Origin: Denticeps clupeoides
Lineage: Eukaryota; Chordata; Actinopteri; Clupeiformes; Denticipitidae
Length of the DNA stretch: 64,000 nucleotides
Assembly (NCBI RefSeq): GCF_900700375.1
Contig: NC_041709.1
Span: 23,477,515 to 23,541,514 of the forward strand
Direction: 5' to 3'
The notes below the pieces were generated by a model that ran no database searches, was not told where the DNA came from, and saw only the letters and a program-made list of their open reading frames with translations. Position numbers and translations under genes: made by a program. The first letter of the stretch is position 1, and every line of letters begins with the position of its first letter. Positions 1 to 12,240 of this stretch are shown piece by piece.

Positions 1-549
1 AGACTTCAGTTGAATGGATGAATGGACACTAATATTTTGTCTAATAGTGGTATAAACGTCTACGTTAATTTAACCAAAGGTGTCTGCATTTGTCAAAAGG
101 AGGTTAGTTACAACTAACATCTCCATATGACTCTTAATATATTTCCCCCAAAGGCTGCTGGGATTTTACATATAAATGTCTGTGCTGGGCCCGGAGGAAC
201 ATGAAAATCTTCTTTTTTAACATGGCAACCATTTTGCTTTTGTGTTTGCCCACCACTGGTGTCCTCCCTCCTTTTCTTCATTAGCCTCGTCCTCCTCCCT
301 CATGGACATTAAATGTCACTTGTTCCTCCTCTCGCCTCATGATCATTAACAGTCCCTCGTTCCTTTGTAATGGCAGGAGTGATTAGGTTCTTGCTCGGAA
401 CACACCCCCCTCTCTTTAAGCTTCCATCAGCCCTGTCATTCGTAATGACTGTAACCCATCATCTCAGCCCATTTCTTCAGTCCCATAATTCCTCTGCTTG
501 TCAGTGCAAACAAATGAGAGCTTGTCGGAATGATGGAGAAAACAATGGG

Positions 550-592
<43 letters not shown>

Positions 593-2642
593 CGGATTGT
601 AATGTATTTCGAGTTTCAGTGTGCAGAAAGTCATTTTGATAAGTATAACTAGGTTGAAGTGTGTTAAATCTGTATAAACACAATCTTCCTCATTATCTAT
701 ATACTACTATCCAGCATCCATGCAGTTTTTCATTTTACCGGAAATAAAAAAAGAAACGCTTGATACCTTTACACTATGATACCTTTAAAAACATACCTTT
801 TTAGTACTGAAACCAACAATTATAATTATTTTGCATTTTAAAATTCTTTGAACACATTGTATGAAGTGACTGTGATGCCCACCCCTTCAACCTTTGTGCA
901 TTAACCTGTACGGCATTTGGCAGAAGCTCTGATCCAGAGCAACATGCATAAGTGCTTTATGCATGTCTCCTATTATGGAGATATTTTTGACACTGTGATC
1001 CAGTCCCACAATGAGATTGCCACAGGACGCACTGTTTCGGTGTTAATGCAAATGAGGAGGAGAGAGGCGGAATGAGGAGGAGAGCGGCCAATAGAAGTTG
1101 AGGAGACATACGGGAGGTAACCTTTCCCTTTACGACGTCATAAGAGGACAAATTCCAGATCTGAGCTGCCGCTCTTTGAACGGCGAAGCAGAATGACCAA
1201 AGCGCTCTTTACACCTATCATCATTTCTAGCCTCTGCAGGACCATAGACAGGCTAGGGCATCGTATTAATGTTAAATAACTCCACAAACTGAACACTTCA
1301 CGATAATGGACATTTAAAGATATCTTATCTTTCTCTATTTATTTTATATAAATATACGTAAGTATTAGAGAACTAAATAGTTCCTAATTTTTTCCTCATT
1401 TTTTTAAGGTTTCATTTGAAGATCTTATTGATTCAGCTGTTTTTAACATCTAGTGGAAGTTCATTTTGTATTTATATTTATTGAATATATCTGATGGCTT
1501 TATCCAGAGTGCCTTGCAGTAGTTACAGGGACAGTCCCCCCTAGAGACACTCAGGTTTAAGTGTCTTGCTCAGGGACACAATGGTAGTAAGTGGGGTTTG
1601 AACCTGTGTGTTCTGGTTCATAGGCGAGTGTGTTACTCACTAGGCTACTAGGTAAGCATCAGTATTTTGAATCTGATGTGGGGGCAGGTACAGGGGAGCA
1701 GTGGAGTGGAGTGGGATTTGGGAAGGTTGAAAACAAGTCATGGTGCAGCTTTCTGGATCAGCTGGAGAGGTCGGGTAGTGCTAAGAGGAAGACCAGGAGG
1801 GAGTTACCGTTTGAGATGACCGGTGTAGCCTGTGTTGAGAAAAATTGGACATTCTTCTAATGTTGTAGAGAAGGAACCGACATGGGTGAGGAGAGGAGAT
1901 GTGCATCCTTTGAAGTTTTGGGCAATCTGGACACATTATGTTGTGAATTGTAGAGATGTAAAGTTATCATCTCAGGTATTTCCCACAAAAAAGCTGGTCA
2001 AATTAATACATAAAAAAAAAAACAATTCTATACCTTGCATTTTTTTTTCCATTTCTCTGTGCAAGGATTCCAGGAGTTTGACATTCCACCTATGTAGCTG
2101 ATGAAGTTCTGATTCAGAACTGTAGTTTGGTTGTGATGAAGCTGCAGATCCACACCCGCACTCGAGATGGGAACGTGACTCTGAATTGCGTGACTGTTCC
2201 GTGCTCGTCTACATGATCAGGGACGTTTCATGATGAGGGGATGCCTTGCAGATGTCTTTTCTCCCGTCTGTGTTGTGGTTCCTGCTCTTGTCCATGTCCT
2301 CCTCCCTCCACATCCTTCATTCGGACTCCACAAGTACGGAGGCCTGCAGAATGGCGAATGGTTGGAATGACACTTGCTGATTGGCTTCTGCTTGTTTTTT
2401 TACTTTTTACTTACTTTCTGGTTATGGGACAATTTTTTTCTGTTTCTTATTTCCCCTCCTTATCCCCACTGCTGCTGTGTTTCTGCTCAATTTCAGTTGT
2501 GCAAGCAGCTCAATGTGATTTAGATGCACCATCATAGCCCTGAGACTCATCTGGCAAAGAATGAACCTGATCAGCGTTACTGTAGCTCCAAATCTGCAGG
2601 GTAGTTCATGATTCCGACGAAGGTCCTTCTTCTGCTCTCCAG
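1..2642 (+). other. rbfox2: rbfox2 upstream intron (partial)
   Basis: This stretch lies directly upstream of the first recognisable rbfox2 exon and is read as intron. I looked for the RRM exons (RNP motifs of the Fox RRM) and did not find them, so they must lie before the window. It holds a (TG)n run at 551-587, a SINE relic on the minus strand at about 1470-1655, and a small cluster of promoter-like motifs at 1046-1140 (octamer ATGCAAAT, CCAAT, GACGTCA). Two TGCATG Fox-binding words or near words occur around 945-966. Nothing else gene-like is visible. Confidence 0.6.
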
Positions 2643-5600
2643 GTGAACAATGCTACGGCCAGGGTGATGACCAACAAAAAGTTGCTGAGTCCGTACACTA
2701 ACGGGGAGGGTCTCGCGGCGCTCCCCTATGGTAAGACTTCTTGCTGAGTCGTGTGTGTGTGTGTGTGTGTGTGTGCGCGTTCGTGACCTGATGCTGTCTC
2801 TCGGTCTCTCCCCCTCTAGCTGGGTGGAAGTTGAGTCCTGTGGTGAGTGGGGTCTACAGTCCAGAGATCTACACAGGTGAGACTCTCGGTATGTTCCACA
2901 GGCATTTTCATTCTTTCTCCCCTGCTCACTGCACATTTATTCTTTTGATTTAATGAACGTAACGGACTTTTTATGCGGCGATTTTGGAATTTTGCAACCG
3001 GCAGAAATGAAGCGGCCTTTAGAAACGGTCGCCTGGCGTGTCACCCGTACTGACCCCATCTCTCAGTTCCAGGCTTCTCGTACCCTGCGGCGGCCGCTGC
3101 TGCTGCCGCCGCCACCACTGCGGCTTCTCTTCGGGGGGCTCATCTGAGGGGGCGTGGCCGACCCTTGTTTGGCGCGGTTCGGGCGGCGGTGCCCCAGCCT
3201 GCCATCCCTGCTTATCCCGGGTATGCCTGGTTATTCAGCAACGTCCAGGCTCTGTCCAGAGCGCCACTGCAACTGTTTATTCCTTAAACCCTGGCCTGCA
3301 GTAGCCATGAGCTGAAAATGCTGTTAAACGTGTGTGTGTGTGAGTGTGTGTGTGTGTGTGTTTCTGCCTTGACTGATTTTTAATCCAATGGCGCATGAGC
3401 TCAACACGTTTTGTGCACAATTTGGCTGCGGTCCTGAAATGCCATTTCCACGGCTGTGATTGAATTATATTTGGCTTTTATTGCAGGTTTGTCTTTCATG
3501 CGAAGTGGAAGTGGCATTTTATTCTGAGCTCTGCATGTGTGTGTAATAATCTCCATCTCTTCTCTCTCTTCCTCCCTCTTTCCTCTCTGCAATCGTCCTG
3601 CACCACTTCCCTCGCTTTTAAAACATCCACATGGTGGCGCCCTTTTCCTTCTCTTCTTCCCCTCTTCATCCTGGTCCTCACTCAGCATGGTGTATCAGGA
3701 GGGCTTTTACGGTGCTGCAGACCTCTATGTAAGTAAAGATCTTCCCCTAATTCCTCTCCTCCCACCTCACAGCCCGTCTTTGACCATTCCAACACTGTGT
3801 GTGTGTGTTCAGATGATTTTTCTCTCTCTCTCTGTAGAGTGTGTGTGCAGATGATCATTAGCTCTCTCTTCTCTCTGTAGAGTGTGTGTGTGCAGATGAT
3901 CATCAGCTCTCTCTCTGTATAGTGTGTGTGTGTGCAGATGATCATTAGCTCTCTCTCCCTCTCTCTCTCTATCTCTTCCCTCTGTAGATTAGTGTTTCAG
4001 GACTCTATGATTAGTACCAGTGTATCACAGGTAGGGCGATTTTGAGACTCTGAGCAGCAGCGAGTGTCTCTACTGCCTCCTTCTCCTTTAACCCACTGCT
4101 GTCTCACATGGGTGACGTGTGGAAGGGGTAGAACTTGATAAAGAACTGACAATGGTTCTGCAATGTTCCTAACGTAGCTTTGACAGCGAGAGAAGGTCAT
4201 GACCTTCGTTAGTGTCCTGCCACCTGTGGTGCAGACATCTAGATACCAGCAGGTCACTGGCACATGAGCACTGAGTGACAGTCAGAGCAGGATTCATGAT
4301 GCCCAGATGATGTACCCCTTCCTGATATCTCCCTCTGTCTGGTTGACCTGTGGCATGTTAATCACACATACTTACACATGAGCACGTTTGTCTGGGAGTT
4401 GGGTAATGTATCAGTGTTTGATATTGTGTCAGACGGGATTTAACGGTTCTTTGCCGTGTCCGTGTTGCTCAGAATGTGCATCTGAGGCGCTGCGTCCTTC
4501 TAAAGCTCCTCTTAAAGCTCAAGTGCCTTTCAGAGGAGCAAACAAATCAAGATTTTCAAATTATGCTTTAAAAAAAATTTCCCCTAAGTTGCACTGTGCA
4601 CAAAAAACAGGAAATTGTTTGTAGTGTCTCATTTAAAATCATTCATATTAAAATAATTCTTCACAAAATACCACATAACACAAAATAATTACCAGTTAAG
4701 CTCAGGTCAGTTTCCCTTGCGCTTCATCCCAGATCCCAACTCCGAAGCTCCTTCCGAGAGTATCAAGGAGAACATCTCCAGCACCTCCACTTGTTTTGTT
4801 CATTCTCTGTGACTGTAGTTAAGGATTAGGGACATATGTTGACTGATAAAACAAGACACTTGCTTTTAGTTTTTCATTGGCGTCCCGTCAACAGGGAGAG
4901 GCTTCTGGAAGTGCCTCCCGATCAGAGGACACGTGCACCGGCATCCAACGCTCAAAAACTTCCTCAGGATTGGTCAGAGTATCCCCATTCCTGCAACACT
5001 TGGCCAAACACCTCTTGTGCCTTAACTTTTGCTCTGGCAGCTGCTTTTGCTGCAGTCCTTTTGGCCTGTCTAGAGTTGAATCTGGAGAACCTTCATAAAG
5101 CATCTCCTCCAACCTTGACTGCCACCAACTGTTTTTTGACCACAGTTTTTAGCATCTGCCTCTTCAGTTGAGCCCATGAATGTTCAGACTAAATGTCCCC
5201 AACTCTTCTGCAGACTTTTTCTTGGACCTCCTCTTGCACAGTGGGCTCTGACAATCTTTTCCAAAAGATCCTCACAGTTCACTTGGGTCTCCACTCAAGG
5301 CAACAAGTCCAAATCACCATCAGGTGGAAATTAGTTGACCGCCTGCCCTCGCTTCAACGGAGGCCCACAATCCCCATCTAAACAGCACGATATGGCGATA
5401 GTCCATTGATGGTGGAGTAATTCTACTTTTACAATAATTTTTCTGATATAACTTACCCAATTCCTAAGGTTTCTTTTAATGTCATTTACCTTCACTTTAT
5501 ATTTTTCTTTCTGTTTTGTCCTTTTGATATGTCTTCTTATTTTTCTGCTCATCTCAGATCATCATTTCCTGAATTTCTTGATGAAGCCTTTCCTTGCTGT

Positions 5601-7189
5601 GTGTGAAGAAATGTATTGACTTGATTTGGTTGGTTGTGTGTGTCTGGCAGCATTATCCTGATATTGAGTTTTGGGATGCATGCTGGTGGTGTGTGTATGT
5701 GTGTATGTTAGTATGTGGAAGGTAGCACTGATCTGGACTAAAATCACTGTTTGCTTCTACCTCCATGACCAGAAATCATGAATGTTGTATGTCACATGTG
5801 TCAAGCTTGCGGTCCGTGGGCCACATCCCGCAAAATCACATTATATAGATATATTAGTATGGCCCGGCGAAGTGCTGATGACACACAATCCCATAAATCA
5901 TTGTGCACTTTGCTGACAAACTGAGTGTGATACACCCTGAGTTCGCACGGTGCTTTGGTGACTTTGAAGCACCAAAAACAATTTTGAGCTGCTTTACAAC
6001 CCATTTGCCGTCAACATGGAAACTGCTCCTATAAAGATTCAGCTGCAATTTAAAGGTCGCTTTCGGCATGGCAACTGATGCACTGCATTATGGGATCTGT
6101 AGTTTGTGTGTTATCACCACTTCATATCGCTGGGATCTGTAGATCTATATAAAGTGATCTCGCGGGATGTGGACCGTGGGCCACGAGTTTGACACCCTTG
6201 TTGTACATCGTGGAGGTGGAGATGCACAGTGATGCCAATCAGCAGCTTCCCCTGAGTGATTTGCATCTGATGACTGACTGTCTCTCATTTCTTTTTCCTT
6301 GTTTCCTCATCTTCCTGTTCAACATGAAGTGAAAAACATTTAACCTAAACCACTTTTTTTTTTGTTTTTGTACTTGTCTTTCTCTGCTGTAGGGTGGTTA
6401 TGCTGCGTATCGGTACGCTCAGCCTGCCGCTGTAACTGGACCTGCGGCAGCAGCAGCAGCCGCCGCCGCCGCCGCTGCCTACAGCGACAGGTGAAGCTAC
6501 ATGGATGTTAATATCCTGGGCCACAGGAAATGAGAAATGAGCATTTCAGCAACCCATCATGAAATTTTGCACCGCACGAGACCCTACGTTATAACTGAGA
6601 GACAGTGAAAACGTGTGTTTGACAGCTGCAGCAGCCTCTTTGAGGAGGCTGGCAATGTTTATTACAAATTATTCTGCAGAAATTCTCCACTAATCAATAA
6701 GCAATTCCAACAATATCTTCAGTAATCAATAGGGCTATCAAAGTATTACGCATTGTGCAAGAAATTAATCATAATGAATCAACTAAAGTTTGCTATAACA
6801 TTTAACAGAATCACAAATTGGCAGCCAATCAAATCCTTTGTTGTCAATTTACCTGTTCATTTTTTTATTACCGGTTAAGCAGCTATTTTGTCGCAAACAA
6901 TATAATGCCAGACTGACCCATTTACTGCGGTAACTACTCACGTAACGATTTATCAGTTTATAATTAGTGGTCCTGTTTTTTTAGTTATGGACGAGTGTAC
7001 GCAGCCGACCCATACCACGCAGCGTTGGCACCCGCAGCAGCGGCGTACGGCGTAGGAGCCATGGTGAGTCTCCACAACACAGAAACGCTCACTGTCGTTT
7101 CATAGTTCAGTTTTTGTGATGCGTTGTTGCTTTGTTGTTGGCAGGCCTCTCTGTACCGGGGAGGATACAGCAGATTTTCTCCGTATTGA
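2643..7189 (+). CDS. rbfox2: RNA-binding Fox protein, rbfox2-type, C-terminal exons (partial gene)
   Basis: RBFOX proteins bind (U)GCAUG in pre-mRNA and control alternative splicing in the nucleus. Seven coding exons are seen: 2643-2730, 2820-2876, 3073-3220, 3686-3728, 6393-6490, 6985-7063 and 7145-7189 (stop TGA). All junctions are GT-AG and the phases agree. The first exon begins [13 protein letters not shown], the conserved end of the Fox RRM linker. Then follow [16 protein letters not shown], an Ala-rich segment, [41 protein letters not shown], a poly-Ala run of about twelve residues, [16 protein letters not shown] and the C-terminus [13 protein letters not shown], typical of RBFOX2. The RRM itself is outside the window. 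Two oddities stand out: about nine residues ([10 protein letters not shown]) before WKL that the mammalian proteins I recall lack, and an extra Ala in the 43-nt exon. Paralogue choice rests on GAVRA, the C-terminus and linkage to tom1. Confidence 0.9.
3797..3988 (+). repeat. minisatellite of about 45 bp units with repeated acceptor-like motifs
   Basis: About four imperfect copies of a unit run from (GT)n through CAGATGATCATTAG and (CT)n to CTGTAGAGT. They begin about 70 bp after the 43-nt rbfox2 exon. Each unit ends in a pyrimidine tract plus TAG, so the array carries several splice-acceptor look-alikes inside the intron. Confidence 0.75.
4014..5790. other. rbfox2 intron with old repeat-like DNA
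   Basis: No exon is visible here; in particular I see no counterpart of the muscle-type alternative Fox exon. The part at about 4690-5390 looks like a degenerate interspersed repeat carrying fragments of broken reading frame, but I cannot assign it to a family. The rest appears to be ordinary intron. A TGCATG Fox-binding word occurs near 5678. Confidence 0.35.
5793..6200. mobile_element. non-autonomous hAT-type element (MITE)
   Basis: The ends are inverted copies: the left end runs CACATGTGTCAAGCTTGCGG and the inverted right end CAAGGGTGTCAAACTCGTGG, both continuing to a shared CCACATCCCGC. Flanking 8-bp repeats, ttgtatgt and ttgtacat, match at six of eight positions, as expected for an old hAT target-site duplication. 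There is no transposase inside. It sits in the intron before the [10 protein letters not shown] exon of rbfox2. Confidence 0.7.
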
Positions 7190-7392
7190 AACTTTTGGAT
7201 TGAAAGAGCTCCCCGTGTCACTTCAGAGTGGAACTGTGGACCTCATCCTTTGGATGAAACTTTATCAGATGCACATACAAAAAAAAAAAAAAGTATTTAA
7301 TAAGAAACTGTTACTATCGGAATGCAAATGTTATAGTTTATGTGTTTTTAAGCAAGGACACCAGTCACCTCAGTTTCAACCAGAATGGCTGT

Positions 7393-7437
<45 letters not shown>

Positions 7438-8480
7438 CACTGCTGCAAGTTCTACCATCTACCCTGAATGATCACCACTACACACATACGCACACACACA
7501 CCAGACTCTCTTCTAAATCCCAGGATGGGAATACGCTGATGATGGATGAGAAGTGAACACCACACCGCTAAAGAGCTGAGAACAGCGAGTTTCTGTGCTT
7601 CCATGGAGACCAGTGGGAACTTCTCAGAATTTGAACTCCAACTGAAACACAACTCTGGAAAGAGAATCTTTTTTAAATTGTACATTTACCTCATGTTTTG
7701 TGCAAACCTTTAAAATGGAGTAGATCATAATATGCAATTAAATTAGGATTAGATCAAATAAATATAATAATTATAATTATTCATCATTTTAAAAATGAGA
7801 TGAAAATGGCTCTTTAGACTTTTTCTTTATAAACTGTGATGTCTTTGTGAGGTAAAGACTGATTTTTAAAATGCATTAAAAGCCATAAATGTATAAACTG
7901 CAGCTCTGGACATGTTATTCGCTTTAAGATCTTTTTTTTATTCAAGTGTAGAATTCCAGATGTTCTGAGGATGCACGAGAAATGACTTCTGTCCATCAGA
8001 ATGCAGAACTTTTTTGTTTGTCCCTTTTAAGCTTCCAGATTTCTTTATGACAGGTAGTGTAGCCATGTAATTATGGGAAAGCCATTATATATTTAAAATA
8101 TAATGTCCTTATATCTAAATTATAATTTTCTCTGTTTGTTCCAATATTTTGTCATTTCATCAGCTTCAAATTTCTTTTGTTCTTGTCGCCTGAGGAGACT
8201 CTAGTTCAGACCTTTCTAAAGATCTTTCAGATCTTTCTCAGCCATATTTTCTGCTAGGGTGGGTGTAGAGTGGACATTCTCTGATGATGAATGAGATGAT
8301 TTTTGATGTGTGTGTGGAGGTTTTTAGCTTTTTTTGTCATTTTGTGCATTCTATATACTATAGAGGTGAATTTTGATGTAAATTATTATCATGCTTATCA
8401 TTAAGTGACGTGTGGTGTAAAATAAACCTTTTCTCCTCAGTGTTACAAAAAATAAATATCTCCATGTTCTCACTAATGAA
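7190..8480 (+). other. rbfox2: rbfox2 3' untranslated region
   Basis: The sequence after the stop codon is AT-rich with no further coding exon. It contains a (TA)n run at about 7398-7434, a (CA)n stretch near 7480-7502 and polyadenylation signals (AATAAA) near 8421 and 8450, one of which probably ends the transcript. The part from about 7600 on is repeated, diverged, downstream of every pde6h copy in the window. The UTR of rbfox2 and the last exon of pde6h copy 1 converge tail to tail. Confidence 0.7.
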
Positions 8481-8993
8481 CTGCTGATACAATTCTAATG
8501 GCCACTTCATTCAGCTGTATATTCAGCTCTTCTCCTGCACCTTATTATTCAGTATACTGAGCATAAAAGTCTTTGTTTATGAAAAAATAGTTTTTTTATT
8601 TCATGATTTCTCTGTTAAAGATGATGCCATTTTCATTTTGTTACAGAATGTCCAGATAAACAATTTTTATAGACACTGTTTGCTGTGTTTGCGTTTTATT
8701 TTTTAGGATTGGCTTTGTTTTCTCCATTATTGAGATCAACAGAACCGTATTGATATGTGAACATGTTCATAAAGTACACACAAAAAACAGGTACATTTTT
8801 ATGATCACGTCAGATTAATTCCAGAATATTCATTTTGTAGAGGGAATTGTTTCTGTTTGCTGTTGAATGGGGTCAGAAATGACCTTTCTGTGACCCCTTT
8901 AGTTGGATAATTTAAGTCAGGTAGATGTGAAACACTCCTATTGGCCTATCCTCTAGACTTTGAGACAAATCAGACCAGTCAGATGAAGATATG

Positions 8994-9244
8994 TGTCACG
9001 CTGGCTGGACATGGCGAGGAAGGAGGACGCATACGCACAATGTCACAGAACAGGGGTTTAATACACAATACACAGGACACAGGACGGGAAACATCACCAC
9101 GCAATGACCCAACAGTGAACAGACACGAACAGGATAGTTTTATACAATGATACACAGGTGATAACAATCAGGGAACATAACACAGGACGAACGTGAAACT
9201 CTGGTCTGGACCCGGAGTATCCCCTGCCAGACCAGATCATGACA
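8994..9244. mobile_element. putative solo LTR-like insertion
   Basis: A block of about 250 bp is present only downstream of pde6h copy 1; the other copies read straight through this point. It starts TGTCA and ends TGACA and is flanked by a near-perfect 5-bp repeat (atatg and atata). TG...CA ends and a 5-bp duplication fit a solo LTR, but a short DNA element with TGTCA inverted ends is also possible. It has no coding capacity. Because it is absent from the other copies it is younger than the duplication. Confidence 0.45.
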
Positions 9245-9564
9245 ATATAACATGAAGAAGGCAACTTGAGTCATGTTATCATGGAAAAATATGCTTTTTA
9301 TTTTTTCTCTAAAGGACCATTTGATGCTCATGGTGACACTATGGGAAACTACAAGAAAACTTTTGACTTGAAGATAAAAAAAATAGAAGTAGATAAATAA
9401 ACTCTGATTATATGTGATCTTTTCTTAAACATTTGCGAAAATGACCGGGAGAGGGACCATCAGATCCCAACCCCACATAAATATGTTGCAAGTCCACATT
9501 GTGTGTTTCTGCGTCCAAATCCAGCGTGATTGAGTTTGAAGGGACGGGATGTTCAAGAGTGAAA

Positions 9565-10061
9565 CTAGACTATTCCAAATTTTGCCAGGTCACTGAGCTC
9601 CATGTCACCAAAAGCCTCCCATGGACACACGACGGTGAAATCTGCAGGAGAAAAGCATAATCTTCATTCAATTCTTATTACTTACAAACAGCTGTTGCTA
9701 TGGTGATGCTCAAATGCGACTCTAAATTAAGTTGAAAACGTCACCTGTGCCAAGTCCCTCCATTCCAGGGATGTCATCACCAAACCTGAGTGACACAAAT
9801 GACAAAAACTTTAAATAACATCAGCACATAAAAACATTCAAACTTCAATTCAAACTTGATGCAGTCATCAACATTTAAACGCTTTCATCATAATCTGTTA
9901 CGGCAACACCCATTCAAAAATTTGAATATATCTTCATATTCATAAAGGCCTTACCCTTTCTGACCAGGCCTGGGTGCCTTGCTCTTGAAGGTGCGAGTGG
10001 TCCTCTGCTTGAACCTGGGGGGTCCCTTCTTCTCCACAGGGGCAGCGACTCCGGTATCCAT
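9565..10061 (-). CDS. pde6h: PDE6 gamma subunit (pde6h-like), copy 1
   Basis: This encodes the inhibitory gamma subunit of photoreceptor cGMP phosphodiesterase, which blocks the catalytic dimer in the dark and is displaced by transducin-GTP. Coding exons on the minus strand are 10061-9955, 9785-9745 and 9641-9565 (stop TAG), spliced GT-AG with matching phases, giving 74 residues. The protein has the Lys/Arg/Pro-rich stretch [20 protein letters not shown] (residues 11-30), the [15 protein letters not shown] joint (36-50) and the inhibitory tail [20 protein letters not shown]. It ends in IV where mammals have II. A non-coding exon lies at 10789-10887 and AATAAA at 9302-9297. The start has G at -3 and +4. 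The human homologue is 83 residues; the short N-terminus and linkage to erp27 favour pde6h over pde6g. By eye the gene body is nearly identical to copies 3-7. Confidence 0.93.
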
Positions 10062-10788
10062 TACGACTGATGGCTGCAGGTCAGAAAGGTAGAGCCATTT
10101 ATTCATCTGCCGCTGTTTCCCATATGATCTCCTCAAACCTAATTACTTCAGATTAATGTGTGTTTCTGACGGCCTTAATCCGGCCCATCAGTGTGGCTCC
10201 ACCCCCAACCACACAAAGGCTAATATTAGGTCAGATTAGGTCAAATTCCGTTCAATCGCCTTTGTCTAATTCTGTCTAATTCACGTTCCCAGAATAACTC
10301 ACATGTTTACTAAATGTTAGGTTCTAGACTGGCATCTCTAGAACATCACCACAATCTGACTTCTGTCCAAGAGAGTTTCTCTTAGCATGACCAGCCCATT
10401 TTTACTGGACTGGTCCAGCATGTGGACCATGTACATTCTGTACGGTTACACAGAACCAGTCCACACTCCAGAACATCTCTATGGATCTACACATCTTATG
10501 GTTCTAGACTCCCAAGGATCTGGTGTAAATAAGTACTATTTAGCACACAATGATTTCTCCCTGAGGTTAAGAATGTAGAATCTTATTCAGACATCTTCAA
10601 CCTGAAGGTGTCTTTACATTCTACAAGATCTTTTTTCCATGTCCCTATCCACACCAGGGTTGCTGCTCAGAACCATGTTCTCGACCCAGTAACCTTCTAG
10701 AACTCTCTGTCTACCGCCTGTTACATCTCTACCTGCCTCTTTTTTACAGAACAGTAATGTGGAGAAGATGCAAGAAGATGCTTCTTAC

Positions 10789-10933
10789 CTAGAATTGGTC
10801 CTGCTCCTCCTGGAAACAAGTGCAGAGATGCAAAACAAAGACGAGTGGAGAACTCCTCTCTCTTTCTGCAGTCTCTCTGTTCCACCTTCCTTCTGCCGCT
10901 CAGCACTTCCCTTTATACCCCCCAGGCTAATCC
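10789..10933 (-). promoter_or_regulatory. pde6h copy 1 core promoter and non-coding exon 1
   Basis: Reading the minus strand, an OTX/CRX-type element (TAATCC on plus, 10928-10933) is followed ten bases on by TATAAAG (10917-10911). Transcription probably starts near 10887. The first exon ends at 10789 with donor GTAAGA and contains no ATG. CRX sites next to a TATA box are typical of photoreceptor genes; the start point is inferred, not seen. Confidence 0.7.
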
Positions 10934-10949
10934 TGCTCTGATCATCTCC

Positions 10950-12240
10950 CTGTTAGTTCACATGTTTCTAAGCTCACGTCAGTGAGAAGGTGTATTTTAA
11001 GATGAACTCAGGCCAGGTTTAGTCAGCATGTCCTGACCAAGCACAGATCTTCCCATCAGGTCAGTTCAGGTGATACCAGTAGTATGAGTGCAGTATGAGT
11101 GTAGATGTAATCTTGGCTGCTCGCTGAACAACACATATCAAGTGTGAAAAAATTAGATACGTTTTAATGGAAGAAAAGGGCTGACAGCGTAAATTCATTT
11201 TAAAACAGGCAAGGCAAATTTGATTTATAGTGCACAAATTAATTCAATTTGAGGACAAATAAAATATAAATGGTTAGTCAAGAAAAAGAGCAGAAAAAAT
11301 AAAACTAGTCTTATAAATGAAATGCCATAAGAAAATTAATGTAAAATAAATAAATAAACAAACAGCAACAACCTTTAAGTCATCTATCATGGGGTAGAGT
11401 GTTGAGGGTCTAGGGCGTTGGCTAAATGAGGCAGCGAGGAGACAAAAATAAACTTATACTGAGTCTTATACCTCATTGTCCACACAGTGAGTGTTGGCAA
11501 ACTGATGGCAGTGGGTAAAAATCCATGGCAAAAAGCAAAAAGAAGCTGCCACGGCTACAGGGGGAGAGGGGTTGGCGACCCGAAAGCAGAAGAGGATGAG
11601 GTTGGTGTCCCGTGGAAAACACAGATGGTCATGTTGGACGCTTCATTGTTCACTTTTTGCTGCTCGCCTTTACCTTGTTTGTACTTTTCTTGATAACAAG
11701 TGCTTGTCTTCGCTTCTTGAACACCCCTGCTGGATACGAATGACACCAACCCACTGCTCCGACCCTGACCGCCCGATTGCTTCGGTCTCTGATCTGCCAG
11801 CCACTCCTGTGGATGACCAAGACTCTCTTACGATTCGCAGGTGGATATTCACCTCTCTGTCGACCAACCCCTTATACTGCGGACACATCCTTTTTAAAGG
11901 GTGTCAGAAAAGCTCACTATATTACATTATAATCAGCCCTCTGCTGTAACAAATCAAGTCCTTTACAACCTTTAACATTTTATACAGCCATACTAAACAT
12001 GTATGAATAATGACATGCATAAATATATCTTATAACAGACAGGCCTTGTGAGGGTGCAGCCGTGCCACAGCGATCAGTAAGTAACATGTACACATGCAAC
12101 CTCTTTCAATTAATAGCATTTGTTTTTACCCAATGAGGTGCCACTGAGCACCTATAGGCTTCTCATTGGCTTTTCCTGCTCTGATGATATTAATAACCTG
12201 CTAATTCAGCAGGTGACCATGATTGAATCCATCTCTATCC
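10950..12240. other. upstream flank of pde6h copy 1
   Basis: The part at 10950-11380 matches the upstream flanks of the other copies (the shared TGAGTGCAGTATGAGTG segment and the AT-rich stretch after it). The stretch at 11460-11520 matches 17920-17975, and 12160-12210 matches 39070-39115. So this is one old duplicated flank interrupted by unclassified sequence. No gene is seen. Confidence 0.55.

Noticed and set aside
7116-7556. A 146-residue plus frame over the rbfox2 stop region
   Set aside because: It is out of frame with the last rbfox2 exon and runs through TA and CA repeats of the UTR.
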